Source: Apoda limacodes (lineage: Eukaryota > Arthropoda > Insecta > Lepidoptera > Limacodidae). Taken from it: 64,000 bases of DNA. The notes under the pieces are model-generated. The model saw only the letters and a list, made by a program, of their open reading frames with translations, did no database searches and was not told the DNA's origin. Where the stretch lies: assembly GCA_946406115.1 (NCBI GenBank), contig OX291545.1, positions 15,948,001 through 16,012,000 of the forward strand, in the 5' to 3' direction. Shown piece by piece: positions 34,686 through 44,529 of the stretch. Position numbers and translations under genes: made by a program. Numbering within the stretch: the stretch's first letter is position 1; each line of letters opens with the position of its first letter.

Positions 34686-35208
34686 AGTATTTTTATTTTT
34701 TTTTCTGAGCTGACTATGCAGTTGGCTGTTGCAGCCATTACTGCTTCACCGGACTTTTAGGGCGAAACTCTGAAGGAGCCTCAGCCCATATAGCGCCCAA
34801 CGCTCAAGGGCTCCCCGCGGGGGAAGCCTCGGCTTGGGTTGTCGCTCTCGGGGGCGTCCCTTCGACCGGCGTGAGTCTCGAACCCAAAGGTGAGTCACCG
34901 CCAGGAGGGGAAATCCCCGTTACGCGGGTACGGTAGCGATTGAGTGGGGGCGAGAAGCGCCCCGGCACTCTTTGATACCTAGTGTATCCTTGTGGGCGCC
35001 GACGAACCCGGGGACGTCAGCGTCGTGTTTGGAGGGAGGCCCTATTCGGGGAGGTCGTAGAGACTAATCTCGCTATCTGGACAGCGAGATCGTCATCTGG
35101 GGACGTTAGTACGTGCCGGGGCCGCCTAACAATAGTTTTACGACCGTGACCGGGTCGATCGGGGGGACCATACGTTGTGGATTGCACAATTAATCGATTC
35201 GGGTGATT

Positions 35209-36600
35209 TTACTTACGCTCGAAAAAGCGGACTGCCAAGTCTTTAAAGTATTGGGGAATCGTGGGAAGTTCGAAGTCTCTGTGTAGGTCCGCATTGCGAA
35301 CGTACCAAGAGGCTCCAGAGGCCGCTCTGAGAAAGCGGTTTTGGAGGGTCTGGAGTTTGTGCAGATTGCGCTTGGACAGCGCAAAGACTACGCTAGCATA
35401 AGCTAGTATGGGGCGGGTACAAGTTGTGTAAAGATTTAGCTTATTTCTAAGCGACATCTTACTATACTTGCCTATCATGGGATAGAGACGACCGAGGACA
35501 AAAGCGGCTCGGTCTCTGACTATTTTGGTGTGAGCTTGGAAGTTCAAACGACTATCCATGGTCACACCGAGATATTTGGTCTTATTTTGCCAGGGAATGG
35601 GACGACCGAAGAGAGAAAGGGGAGTTGGCCGCGGAGGGCGGCCTAAGGTAAAGAGGACGGCAGAGTTTTTGTCGGGATTCACCTCGATTCTCCATTTCCG
35701 AAACCATTCGCCTAGGGCGGTGATAGCGGATTGGAGTCTCTCAGTGATTCGACCCACTTGCCTATCGGTAGTATAGAGAGCGGTATCGTCGGCAAAGAGG
35801 GCTAGATTGGTACCTATCGTTTTAGGGATATCGTTAGTGTACAGAAGGTACAAGATGGGGGCGAGCACGGACCCTTGCGGGACTCCTGCTTCTATGGGAC
35901 GGGGGGAAGAGAGAGTGCCTTCAACTTTGTAGCGAAAGCTACGATTCGACAAATAGTCTCGTATGATGAGCACGAGACGATCTGGCAACTGAAAGTTGTA
36001 CAGTTTAAAAATTAAACCGTTGTGCCAGACGGTTGTTGTCGAAAGCTTTCGCTACATCGAAGAAGACAGCGCCCGTGTGACGGGTCTTACCTAACGCTGG
36101 TTGGAAGCCAGTAAGAATGTGTGCGCATAACGGAGGACTTGATGGACGCATGAGTGTTTGGCACGGAAGCCGAACTGCTCGTCTATTAAAATGCCTCTGG
36201 AGACTATAGCGTTCCGTAGGCGAGCGAGGAGGAGGCGTTCATAGAATTTACCAAGGGCCTTTAGTAAACTTATGGGGCGATAGGAGGACGGCTCGGTACG
36301 AGCTTTGCCTGGCTTATGGATGCCTATAACAATTGCATATTTCCATTGAGAAGGAAAGATGCAATGTTCCATAGCAGCGTTAAAGATCGCTACTAGGAGG
36401 CAGATAAGGGAAAGAGTGAGGCGCTTTAGGATATCGTTAGAGATACCGTCAGTACCGGGGGCTTTACGGGGGCGTAGGTCTTTGATGACCTGTACGACTT
36501 CGTCGAAAGTGACAGGGGGCAGGGGGTCTTGTGGAGGCAGAGAAGTTCTGCGCTCCACTTCGCCGTCTACCCCGCGCACGTGGTCAGAATCGAAAGGCTG
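35209..36600 (-). pseudogene. RT domain of the minus-strand LINE
   Basis: The N-terminal frame (to 36091) contains VIKDLRPRKAPGTDGIS, PSQWKYAIVIGIHKPGK, SSYRPISLLKALGKFYERLL and DEQFGFRAKHS, the conserved RT fingers region. Motif A, FFDVAKAFD, lies in a shifted frame at about 36055-36025 and is followed by a stop. The downstream frame (35988-35209) contains AGVPQGSVLAPILYLLYTND, the catalytic FADD of LALFADDTALY, then LGVTMDSRLNFQAH and a C-terminal TRPILAYASVVFALS. All catalytic blocks are recognisable, but at least two frameshifts make it inactive. Confidence 0.93.
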
Positions 36601-36911
36601 TGTGCTTAGGGCACATTGGGCTTGGAGGCTAGACGCTAGGCAATCCGCTTTTTCGTCGTCATTGAACGCGAGAACGTTGTTGGCACGAGTTAACGGAGGG
36701 AGAGAGTTGGCGGTTTCGGATTTTAGAGCTCTGGCTAAGTGCCAATAAGCTTAGTGAGAACGAGAAATGTTCTCCATAAGATCACCGAAACGTTGGGCGC
36801 GGAGCTCAGCTACAGCGGTTCTTACACAGCGGTGTAAGTCGTTAAAGCGAGCTTTATTTTCGGTAGTGGGAGCGCGATCGCGTGCGCGGCGGGCCGCGTT
36901 ACGCTAAGTAA

Positions 36912-38261
36912 TTAGTGACCTGATGGCAGGATTAGGTGGTGATAATCACCAACCGGCACCTGTCGTGAGCACTCGCGAACGGTGGCGGTCAGGTGGCTAG
37001 TGAGTGAGTCGATAGCTACGTTTAGGTCGGTCGCGGAAGAGATTACGTTGGGAACGCGGTCTAGATGTGGCGAGCTGGGATTTTCGAGCAATTTCCCAAA
37101 TTTATCCCAGACCGTCACGGTTCTAGTGTCGGGAGGAGAGTCCGAAGGGGAACCTAATCGGAGGACAACAGGGCGATGGTCCGAGTCAAGTTCGTCAAGC
37201 ACCTCTATAGAGCGAAAGCTTAGCCTTACATTCTTTAGAAGTGCTATGTCCAGTACGTCAGGGTTGTTCCTAGTATTGTGGGGAAAGAAAGTGGGCGTCA
37301 TGGGAGCGATAATGTCAAAGTTTAGTCTGTCAACTAAATCGTCAAGGAGTCTGCCTCTCCGTGAAGTTACAGAAGAGTTCCAGTGGCGATGCTTGCAATT
37401 TAGGTCGCCGGCAAGAATGACGGCGTCGCCTAAATTTAAGACCGACTGAAGGTCGCTCTCGAGCAAGTCTTTTAGGGGAGAGAGATAAACCGATGCAATG
37501 ATGATCGGCTGATGGCCGGTCATCGCTAAGCGGCAGACGGATGCTTCTAAGTTCGTAAGTGGTGGAGGATCGATAGGGGAGCAATGCAGGGAGCGCCTGT
37601 AATAGATGAGAGTGCCTCCAAGATTGGAGGCAGTTCTATCATTACGGACGGTGCGATAGTTCGCGATCAAAGGGGTGCGGACAGCGGGCTTTAGGAACGT
37701 TTCCTGGATGAGGAAGACGTCCGGTTTTTGGGACGAGAGGAATTGCGATGATTCCTCTCTTTGGTTACGAAGACCGTTGGCATTAAAATAGCCTAAGGAG
37801 ACGGACTGGGGTTTTCCGCGCGCGGTTGTGCAATACATTTTGGTTTTAAGGTTGTGGGCCACCCTGCGGAGGGCGGCGAAGAAGTTGCGATGCTTAGCTA
37901 TGAAGCTGAGCATTTGATTGAGATCGGTGAGTTGTACGTATTCGGCGTACACGATCTCGAAGTAGGCTGGGTCGCAGGCCCAAGAAATTTCGGTAAGAAT
38001 GCCGAAATGCTGCTGCTCGGCCGTCTGAGCGGCGTTGCGGGGCAGCGCGAGAGAGGGGCGCGGGGGGGCAAGACGCGTTTGCGCGAAAGGCGCTGGACGC
38101 GGGATGTCCCGGGACATAAGAGGGGCGGGGTAGGGAATACCCGTGACAGAGACGGGCCCAGGGAGAGCAGACAAAAGTTTGTCTGTCTCCTTTGATTTGG
38201 CTGCGTTAATTAGCGCTGGAGGACGGCTCCAGGCGTTGACAGCAGGGAGGGGGGCAGGCAC
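36912..38261 (-). pseudogene. Gag tail fused in frame to the endonuclease of the minus-strand LINE
   Basis: This 449-codon open frame begins in Pro-rich gag sequence. Residues 87-140 (GILTEISWACDPAYFEIVYA and on) look like the C-terminus of a jockey-type gag. It then runs without a stop into an apurinic-type endonuclease: GYFNANGLRN (N160), IQETF (E187), LAGDLNCKHRHW (D286, N288), and SDHRPVV (S360-D361-H362). In jockey elements the two ORFs are normally separate or overlap out of frame, so the continuous frame is odd. The end of the frame near 36912 is a frameshift: coding similarity continues toward the RT in another frame through a stop at about 36751. Confidence 0.85.
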
Positions 38262-38500
38262 GAGCGGAGCCTGTTGGCGGGGGGCGGGGGGCGCGATTTA
38301 CCCTGTTTGGGTTTACGCGAGCTCTGTTTGGGAGCTTTGGGGCACCCGCGGTAATTCGCTGGGTGGCCTTCGCTCCCACAGAGTACGCAAGCGACCGGGT
38401 CGGATGCGTTATGCTGGTGAGTAATTCGGCCATCGCGGGAGTGGCCTAGGTGTAGATTTTGAGTACCTAGTGACTTCCCACCATTGCTGGCGAGGAGCAA
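38210..38500 (-). pseudogene. Gag zinc-knuckle remnant of the minus-strand LINE
   Basis: The frame encodes CVLCGSEGHPANYRGCPKAP (C38, C41, H46, C53), the knuckle typical of jockey-type ORF1, then a Lys/Pro-rich stretch. It shifts frame near 38240 relative to the downstream gag-endonuclease frame. The N-terminal gag domains are absent. Confidence 0.85.
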
Positions 38501-39119
38501 GAATACATAAATGTGGCCAGGCGCCCCGCAGTGCTACGGATTGCCTGGTGTGTACCTAACTCCTACTCCTACGGCCGGGGTTACGTTGTCACCGTTAGGT
38601 TTCCCCCCAGCAACAAGACGTTTATGAAGAAGAAACAATAGGTAGATCGCAACTCTGAAAAGAGCTATACGATCTCACCCACCAGCCCTTGAGCACTCGG
38701 AACTGGATTTCTACAAACTAAACGCAATCGATACTTAAAACGCGAGAATGCGCGGAGCGGCGAACCGCTGAAGCGGAAATACTACACTAGCGATTTAACC
38801 CAAAGCCGGACTCAGACCGGGCGAACCGATAACAGTCAAAGAGGAAAGCGAGGGTCACCGCTATGCGTAGTAGTTCCGCGACTACGAGAACACACACTCA
38901 CGCACAAAAACACACAGTATCGCTTCGATAAACTTCGCGTTATGGGCGCGTTGAAAAGCGCGCAAACACACTCAGAGCGGGCCGAGAAGCAATTTCCCAG
39001 CCAATACACACTGCCGAGCAGCGCTCAACACTCAGGCCGATTTTCCAAGAATAGATATTCTCATGTCAGTATTCGTAAGTATTCAAGTGTCTTAAAGTGT
39101 CTGCAGAGAGAGGTAGGGC

Positions 39120-39711
39120 ACTGCAAGTACTCGCTCGAATAAGCCACCCGAACAACTAAGCAGGGCATAGCGAGTACTTGCTAGAATGAGCGGCCCGAAC
39201 TGGGGAAGTACCTCCACCTTACAGAAAACCGCGGCCATAATAACACTAACATTGAGTAGTGTTGTGTTCCTGGCGGTGAGTAAGGTTGCCAGAGCTCTTT
39301 GAGGATTCCCTGCGCGGACAGCGGAGGACCGGCGGTGCTTGTTGCTGTCATACTCGGCGTAGACGCGGCGTGCTGGTTCGGCGGTCAGGGAGACCTGATG
39401 AAACGGCTGACCGCTGGCCGCCCGCAGGTTGAACGGGATCCCGAACCCAGGGATCACTTAATCTCCGCCCTGGGAGGCTGATTCGCCAGCCTGTGTAAAG
39501 TATCTGAAGTGGTAGTCGTGCCGGAGAAGGAGACCGGAGTGGACCCGGCTACTACAACAGAGGGGGATCAGGGGCCCTTCCGCCCGCCGTGCCAGCAACC
39601 GTATCATCTGTGGCGAGCTTCGGCAGTCTTAGAACCGCACCCTTTGTCCTCTATGCTGTCTGTGCAGTGAATCCTCATCCTTAGTCTTAGTAACTTTTTT
39701 TTATATATATT
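39120..39711 (+). mobile_element. 5' leader of the plus-strand LINE
   Basis: A GC-rich leader precedes the pol frame. It starts with two related blocks 47 bases apart (AAGTACTCGCTCGAATAAGC at 39126 and GAGTACTTGCTAGAATGAGC at 39173), which look like 5' promoter monomers. Then come GGGGAAGTACCTCCACCTTA and GGTGAGTAAGGTTGCCAGAG. No ORF1/gag of useful length is found between here and the pol start. The exact 5' terminus is uncertain. Confidence 0.7.
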
Positions 39712-42678
39712 ATGGCCAGAAGACAGAAAAAGAAAAGAGTTTGCACAGCGGCTACTCCATCCACATATAATGTGGATTTTTGCAACATCAGGGGTATTCA
39801 CGCAAATCTTAACGCAGTCCACCACCATCTCGAAACTGCGCAGCCGACCATTCTTTTTCTAACGGAGACGCAGATATCCTGCCCGGCCGACACATCATAC
39901 CTTCATTATCCCGGCTACAAACTCGAACACAATTTTATGAGTCGTGCCGGTGTATGTATGTTCGTCCGGGAGGATATCTGTTGTCGCCGCCTTCATAGCC
40001 TTGAAGACAGGGACCTGTCGATATTGTGGGTGCGCGTAGATTACGGCGGCCACACTCGTATCTATGCGTGCCTATACAGGTCTCATAGCGGTGACACGGA
40101 CGTAACTCGACTCTTCACGCACCTGAGTTTAACGACTGACAAAGTTCTAGAGCAATATCCCACAGCAGAACTAGTTATTTTGGGAGACTTTAACGCCCAC
40201 CATCGCGAGTGGCTCAGTTCTCGAACCAATAACTATGCTGGGATATCTGCTCATGAATTTGTTCTGACCTATGGATTCTCTCAGCTGGTACTTTCTCCAA
40301 CGAGAATACCAGATATAGAGGAACATACGAGCTCCTTACTGGACCTTCTGCTGACTACTCGTCCGGACGGGTACTCCGTCTCAGTGGATGCGCCTCTTGG
40401 CTCCTCGGACCACTGTCTCGTTCGGACTCAAGTGTCATGCACACAACCTGATCCTTCTGGGCCAACTAACTGGCGTCGTGTGTGGCACTATAAGTCGGCA
40501 GACTGGGATGGATTGCGTGAATTTTACGCATCGTACCCGTGGAGGCAGATCTGCTTTAACTCAGAAGATCCTGACGTCTGCGCAGCCGCAGTCACTGAGA
40601 CAATCCTTGCTGGTATGGAATGCTATATTCCTAACCCGCGAGTAGCTGCCGGCGTCAAAAAACGACCGTGGTTTAATAGGTCTTGCAGAAAAGCTAAAAT
40701 TCTTAAGCAAAATGCATATGAGGCTTGGACCACGGCTCGTTTTAATAAGGATCCGAATATTTCTGAGTTAAAACGCAAATTAAATGCTGCCTCGAGGTTC
40801 AGTAAGAAAGCAACTGCCAGAGCAAAATTCCAATTCATCGGCAAAATAGGTGGGCGACTTGCGAGCTATCCTTCTGGGAGTCGTGCTTTCTGGTCGCTTG
40901 CCAAAGCTGCCGAAGGGAACTTCTGCCAGTCGTCGTTACCACCACTGCGAAAGACCGATGGTGACTTGGCCCATAGTGCTAAAGAGAAAGCCGATCTACT
41001 GGGCAGTCTCTTTGCCTCGAACTCGAATATGAGCGATGAAGGCGCTGTACCACCTACTATACCGTGGTGCGGTAAGTCCATGCCGGAAATCTCCATAACG
41101 CAGCGGGAGGTCAGGCGGGCGTTGCTTTCTCTAGACGTTCATAAGTCGAGTGGGCCAGACGGTATACCAGCAGTGGTGCTTAAGCAGTGTGCTCCTGAGT
41201 TATGTCCTGTACTCACGCGCCTCTTCGCGCTTTCCTACCACACTAGGCAATTTCCGTCTACATGGAAGACTGCGAATGTGCACCCGGTGCCCAAAAAGGG
41301 CGATAGATCAGATCCATCGAATTACAGGCCTATCGCTATTACCTCTCTCCTCTCTAAGGTGATGGAGCGTGTGATCAACACACAGCTTCTAAGATACCTA
41401 GAAGTACACGATCTGGTCAGTGACCGTCAATATGGCTTTCGCCACGGTCGCTCGACTGGTGACCTTCTAGTGTATCTCACACACCGATGGGCACTAGCCA
41501 TTGAGAGTCAGGGGGAGGCATTGGCATGTAGCCTGGACATAGCGAAGGCGTTCGATCGGGTCTGGCACCGCGGTCTTCTATCGAAGTTGCCATCTTACGG
41601 AGTGCCCGAGGGTTTGTGCAAATGGGTGGCTAGCTTTTTGTCCGGCAGACGCATACGAACCGTAGTTGACGGTAGTTGCTCTGATAGCATGGACATTAAT
41701 GCTGGTGTCCCGCAAGGCTCTGTGCTGTCTCCTACGCTGTTTCTACTGCATATCAATGACATGTTGGACATCAACAACATACATTGCTATGCAGATGACA
41801 GTACTGGAGACGCTTTTTACACGGGTCGTGCAAACATCCCTCGTTCCGTTGTGGAGGAAAACCGCGGAGAACTTGTGTCTCAAATCGAGACCACACTGTC
41901 CCAGGTCTCTGACTGGGGACGGGTGAACTTGGTCCGATTCAACCCTACAAAGACACAAGTGTGCGCGTTCACCGCTAAGAAAACTCCATTCACTGTGGTC
42001 CCACAATTCCAGAACACTCCCCTCTCCATCTCCAAGAGCATTGGGATCCTTGGTGTCGACATCTCCAGCGATGTTCAGTTCCGAGATCATTTACAAGATA
42101 AGGTAAAGCTGGCGTCCAAAAAACTTGGTGTACTCAACAGAGCGAAGCAGTACTTCACGTCGGGGCAAAGGTTGTTACTTTACAAGTCGCAAGTTAGGCC
42201 TCATATGGAGTACTGCTGCCATCTCTGGGCAGGTGCACCCGGATACCAGCTTGGCCCTTTTGACTCGGTTCAACGACGGGCTGTGAGAATTGTCGACGAT
42301 TCCAAACTCACTTGCGGTATCGAGCCCTTAAGTCTGAGGAGAGACTTTGCCTCACTGTGTGTGTTCTACCGCTTGTACAATGGGTTGTGTTCTGAGGAAT
42401 TGTTCGAAATGATGCCCACGGCTACTTTCTACCATCGCACCGCTCGCCATCGGCAGGGAATTCATTCTCACACTTTAGAACCTAAATGGTCGCGTACAGT
42501 GCGGTTTCAGAGAAACTTCCTCCCGCGAACGCTTAAGTTGTGGAATGAGCTCCCTGCCAAGGTTTTCTGCAAGGACTACAGTATGGAGTTCTTCAAGAAA
42601 GAAGTTATTAGATTTCTGAAGGGTCGGCAACGCGCAAGTGATACCCCTGGTGTTGCAAGCGTCCATAGGCTACGGTGA
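39712..42678 (+). CDS. Intact non-LTR retrotransposon polyprotein (endonuclease + reverse transcriptase), 988 aa
   Basis: The single open frame encodes target-primed reverse transcription functions. The endonuclease (about residues 18-240) shows FCNIRGIHAN (N25), LTETQ (E52), VILGDFNAHHREW (D159, N161) and GSSDHCLV (D233, H234), so the active-site residues are present. The RT (about 470-790) shows SSGPDGIPAVVLK, STWKTANVHPVPKKGD, SNYRPIAITSLLSKVME, YGFRHGRST, motif A SLDIAKAFDRVWH (D609, D615), AGVPQGSVLSPTLFLLHIND, catalytic YADD at 693-696, and the thumb-side ILGVDISSDVQFRDHL. The C-terminus has LYKSQVRPHMEYCCHLWAGA and VQRRAVRIVDD. I place it in the jockey/CR1 group of LINEs. The frame has no stops or shifts, so it may be recently active or capable of activity. 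The start is the ATG right after a TTTTTTTATATATATT tract. Confidence 0.96.
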   Translation: MARRQKKKRVCTAATPSTYNVDFCNIRGIHANLNAVHHHLETAQPTILFLTETQISCPADTSYLHYPGYKLEHNFMSRAGVCMFVREDICCRRLHSLEDRDLSILWVRVDYGGHTRIYACLYRSHSGDTDVTRLFTHLSLTTDKVLEQYPTAELVILGDFNAHHREWLSSRTNNYAGISAHEFVLTYGFSQLVLSPTRIPDIEEHTSSLLDLLLTTRPDGYSVSVDAPLGSSDHCLVRTQVSCTQPDPSGPTNWRRVWHYKSADWDGLREFYASYPWRQICFNSEDPDVCAAAVTETILAGMECYIPNPRVAAGVKKRPWFNRSCRKAKILKQNAYEAWTTARFNKDPNISELKRKLNAASRFSKKATARAKFQFIGKIGGRLASYPSGSRAFWSLAKAAEGNFCQSSLPPLRKTDGDLAHSAKEKADLLGSLFASNSNMSDEGAVPPTIPWCGKSMPEISITQREVRRALLSLDVHKSSGPDGIPAVVLKQCAPELCPVLTRLFALSYHTRQFPSTWKTANVHPVPKKGDRSDPSNYRPIAITSLLSKVMERVINTQLLRYLEVHDLVSDRQYGFRHGRSTGDLLVYLTHRWALAIESQGEALACSLDIAKAFDRVWHRGLLSKLPSYGVPEGLCKWVASFLSGRRIRTVVDGSCSDSMDINAGVPQGSVLSPTLFLLHINDMLDINNIHCYADDSTGDAFYTGRANIPRSVVEENRGELVSQIETTLSQVSDWGRVNLVRFNPTKTQVCAFTAKKTPFTVVPQFQNTPLSISKSIGILGVDISSDVQFRDHLQDKVKLASKKLGVLNRAKQYFTSGQRLLLYKSQVRPHMEYCCHLWAGAPGYQLGPFDSVQRRAVRIVDDSKLTCGIEPLSLRRDFASLCVFYRLYNGLCSEELFEMMPTATFYHRTARHRQGIHSHTLEPKWSRTVRFQRNFLPRTLKLWNELPAKVFCKDYSMEFFKKEVIRFLKGRQRASDTPGVASVHRLR

Positions 42679-42752
42679 CCGCTTACCATCAGGCGGGCCG
42701 TAAGCTTGTTTGCCACCTTAGTGGTATTAAAAAAAAAAAAAAAAAAAAAAAA
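42679..42752 (+). mobile_element. 3' UTR and poly-A tail of the plus-strand LINE
   Basis: A very short 3' UTR (CCATCAGGCGGGCCGTAAGC, TTGTTTGCCACCTTAGTGG) ends in an uninterrupted A run of about 24 at 42729-42752. This 3' end is what recurs in the fragments at 10.5 and 11.4 kb. I could not identify a clear target-site duplication. Confidence 0.92.
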
Positions 42753-42839
42753 TTAACCTCACTCTTACTACCCACCTACTCGTGTATAACTTGGAGCTTA
42801 CGCTCACTTTAGGCTATTGTTACACCGATAGAGAGTCAA

Positions 42840-43165
42840 AAAACCACGTAAATCGTGAGGAGAAATTATTTGTCAACCTATATGGTTTGTCAAAATACCT
42901 AACAAACTGTATCCTGTATACTTTGATAAAAACCATAAAAGCCCACGTAAATCGTGAGGAAAAACTATTTGTCAGCCTATATGGTTTGTCAAATAGCAAT
43001 AGCAATTATACCCTAAATGGATTACTTATTGTTTTGTTAATAAGTAGGTAATAGTAGTAGGTAGTAATAACCTACCTAAAAAGCCTACGGAAATCGGGAG
43101 GAAAATCTGTCTATCAGTCCCTAAATGGAAGTCCCTTGTGGTTCGTCAAAATACCTAGAAAATAA
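42840..43165 (+). repeat. Imperfect tandem repeat downstream of the LINE
   Basis: CACGTAAATCGTGAGGA occurs at 42845 and 42944, each followed by ACTATTTGTCARCCTATATG and GTTTGTCAAA. A third, weaker unit starts near 43086 (TACGGAAATCGGGAGGA) and ends with TTCGTCAAAATACCTA. The periods are 99 and about 142. Confidence 0.8.
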
Positions 43166-43169
43166 CATA

Positions 43170-43840
43170 GTAAGTAGCTAGCTCCTACTACCTACCAATA
43201 TGCATGCTTCTGACTGCCATTACGTAATAAAACGAAGGAGAATTTTGCCATCTACGCATACGTTGTTTTACTGCACATTCGCCTAATCATTTATATCAAA
43301 AACTGTAGGGTAAGTTTCAAAGTGATTTGTTAGAAACTAGAGTAAAGGATGAAACAAAATAACCCCAATAAATGTTCAGTTTACATCTACCGTCTTGAGT
43401 AACTTTTTTATTGAACATTAAATATTGTTGGAGCCATTTGCTCAGTAAGACATTGTTATAATGTAACAAGAAAACAAAGCATAATTTTTTAATGAATGTG
43501 TGACATGGACATGGTTTGCGTTCGCTTGGAAAACTTAGTATTTCTTAATCTTATTTAAATATGTACCATACCAGAAAGAAGAGAAGTTTTACGATTTTTT
43601 TTTGTTTTAATGACATATTTTTAAACAAAGAACAAATGCTTAGGAATAAATTTTTTTTTTTAAAAAAAAACAACACTTTTGTAAGTGTAATTACAGTTTT
43701 TCTAGTTGGGCACAAACTTCTTTTGATGTGTGTATGTGAACATCTAAATTAAATTATCTCTGCGTTTATTACGTGTGCACACCTACTTACATTTTGTCAT
43801 AAAATAAATACAAGCCTTGGAATATCTCCGTGAGTGTATA
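43170..43840. other. AT-rich intergenic DNA
   Basis: Nothing recognised. Confidence 0.5.
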
Positions 43841-43842
43841 GC

Positions 43843-44010
43843 TACATTATTTCATAAAACAAATACAATCATTACAATATCCAGACGTATACCGTGTGTA
43901 AATAAATAATCGTTGCAGTATCCCGACCTATAAATTGTGTGGATAAATAATAATCATTGCAATATTCTGACGTTTACCGTGTGTAAATAAATAATCGTTG
44001 CAGTATTATT
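43843..44010 (+). repeat. ~43-bp minisatellite
   Basis: About four units of the form TGACGTATACCGTGTGTAAA plus TAAATAATCGTTGCAGTAT. ACCGTGTGTAAATAAATAAT appears at 43891 and 43976, with a variant unit, TAAATTGTGTGGATAAATAA, between them. Confidence 0.85.
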
Positions 44011-44273
44011 TGATTAACGGCTTGCATATCTTAAGGTAATAAAGATACTTTAAAAGTTTATTTTACGTACTTTGTACAAAAGCGCCTCTATTAAATCTTA
44101 AGATTAATTTAGCACTCGCTAAATCAAACGTTGCAAAACATTAGGAAGCAGAAACACATTTAAATGTACAACTGTTTCTATACAATTGGTAAATTACCTA
44201 ATTAGCCTTTTATCGCCGAAAATTTTTTTTTATTATAAGTTAACAATAGTGAGAAATACACAAGATACATTAT

Positions 44274-44378
44274 TTAGTTCCAACACGTCCGTCTTCCTGC
44301 GGTAAACTCAGTAGGCCACAGTATGTATAGCTGATTGATCACGACGTCGTCAATTTTGTCGAGCTTTGAAACCTGGAA
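44274..44378 (-). CDS. Unassigned short minus-strand frame beside a GC-rich island
   Basis: On the minus strand, after an acceptor-like CTGCTGTAG or TTCCAG, a 34-codon frame (FQVSKLDKIDDVVINQLYIL, WPTEFTAGRRTCWN) ends in TAA. Codon texture is protein-like. The adjacent island at 44375-44470 is strongly GC-rich in an AT-rich neighbourhood. I recognise no family; it could be a terminal exon, a pseudogene piece or chance. Confidence 0.15.
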   Translation of the reverse strand, partial: FQVSKLDKIDDVVINQLYILWPTEFTAGRRTCWN

Positions 44379-44529
44379 CTACAGCAGCCAAGCCCCCGGT
44401 CAGTGCCACCACAGCGATGCTGCGGCCACCGCCTGTGCACCGTGCTGCCGATGGTGCCGCGGTACTCACAAGTACAACAACTCTAAGCTATTTACATCAC
44501 AGGTTATGTACCATTATCTATAAATTTTC

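Larger units (their letters stand above)
34690..39060 (-). mobile_element. Jockey-type non-LTR retrotransposon, decayed, minus strand
   Basis: Read on the minus strand: a GC-rich 5' leader of about 550 bases (39060-38510), a short gag remnant with a zinc knuckle (about 38500-37850), an endonuclease (37830-37150), a reverse transcriptase (36600-35210), a ~500-base GC-rich 3' region (35208-34705) and a poly-A tail seen as a T run at 34690-34704. Most of gag is missing. Frames are broken near 38240, 36910, 36751 (stop), 36100 and 36010. Composition is far more GC-rich than the flanks. It lies head to head with the plus-strand LINE. Confidence 0.85.

Noticed and set aside
36359..38424. Plus-strand frames across the minus-strand LINE (for example 36982-37449 and 37854-38195)
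   Set aside because: They are shadows of GC-rich antisense coding sequence; endonuclease and RT motifs are on the minus strand.
34682..39073. Target-site duplication CAGTATT flanking the minus-strand LINE
   Set aside because: Only six or seven bases match and the 5' boundary is uncertain, so it is not reliable.
40388..42090. Other frames on either strand inside 39712-42678
   Set aside because: The main frame has complete endonuclease and RT motifs; the others have none.
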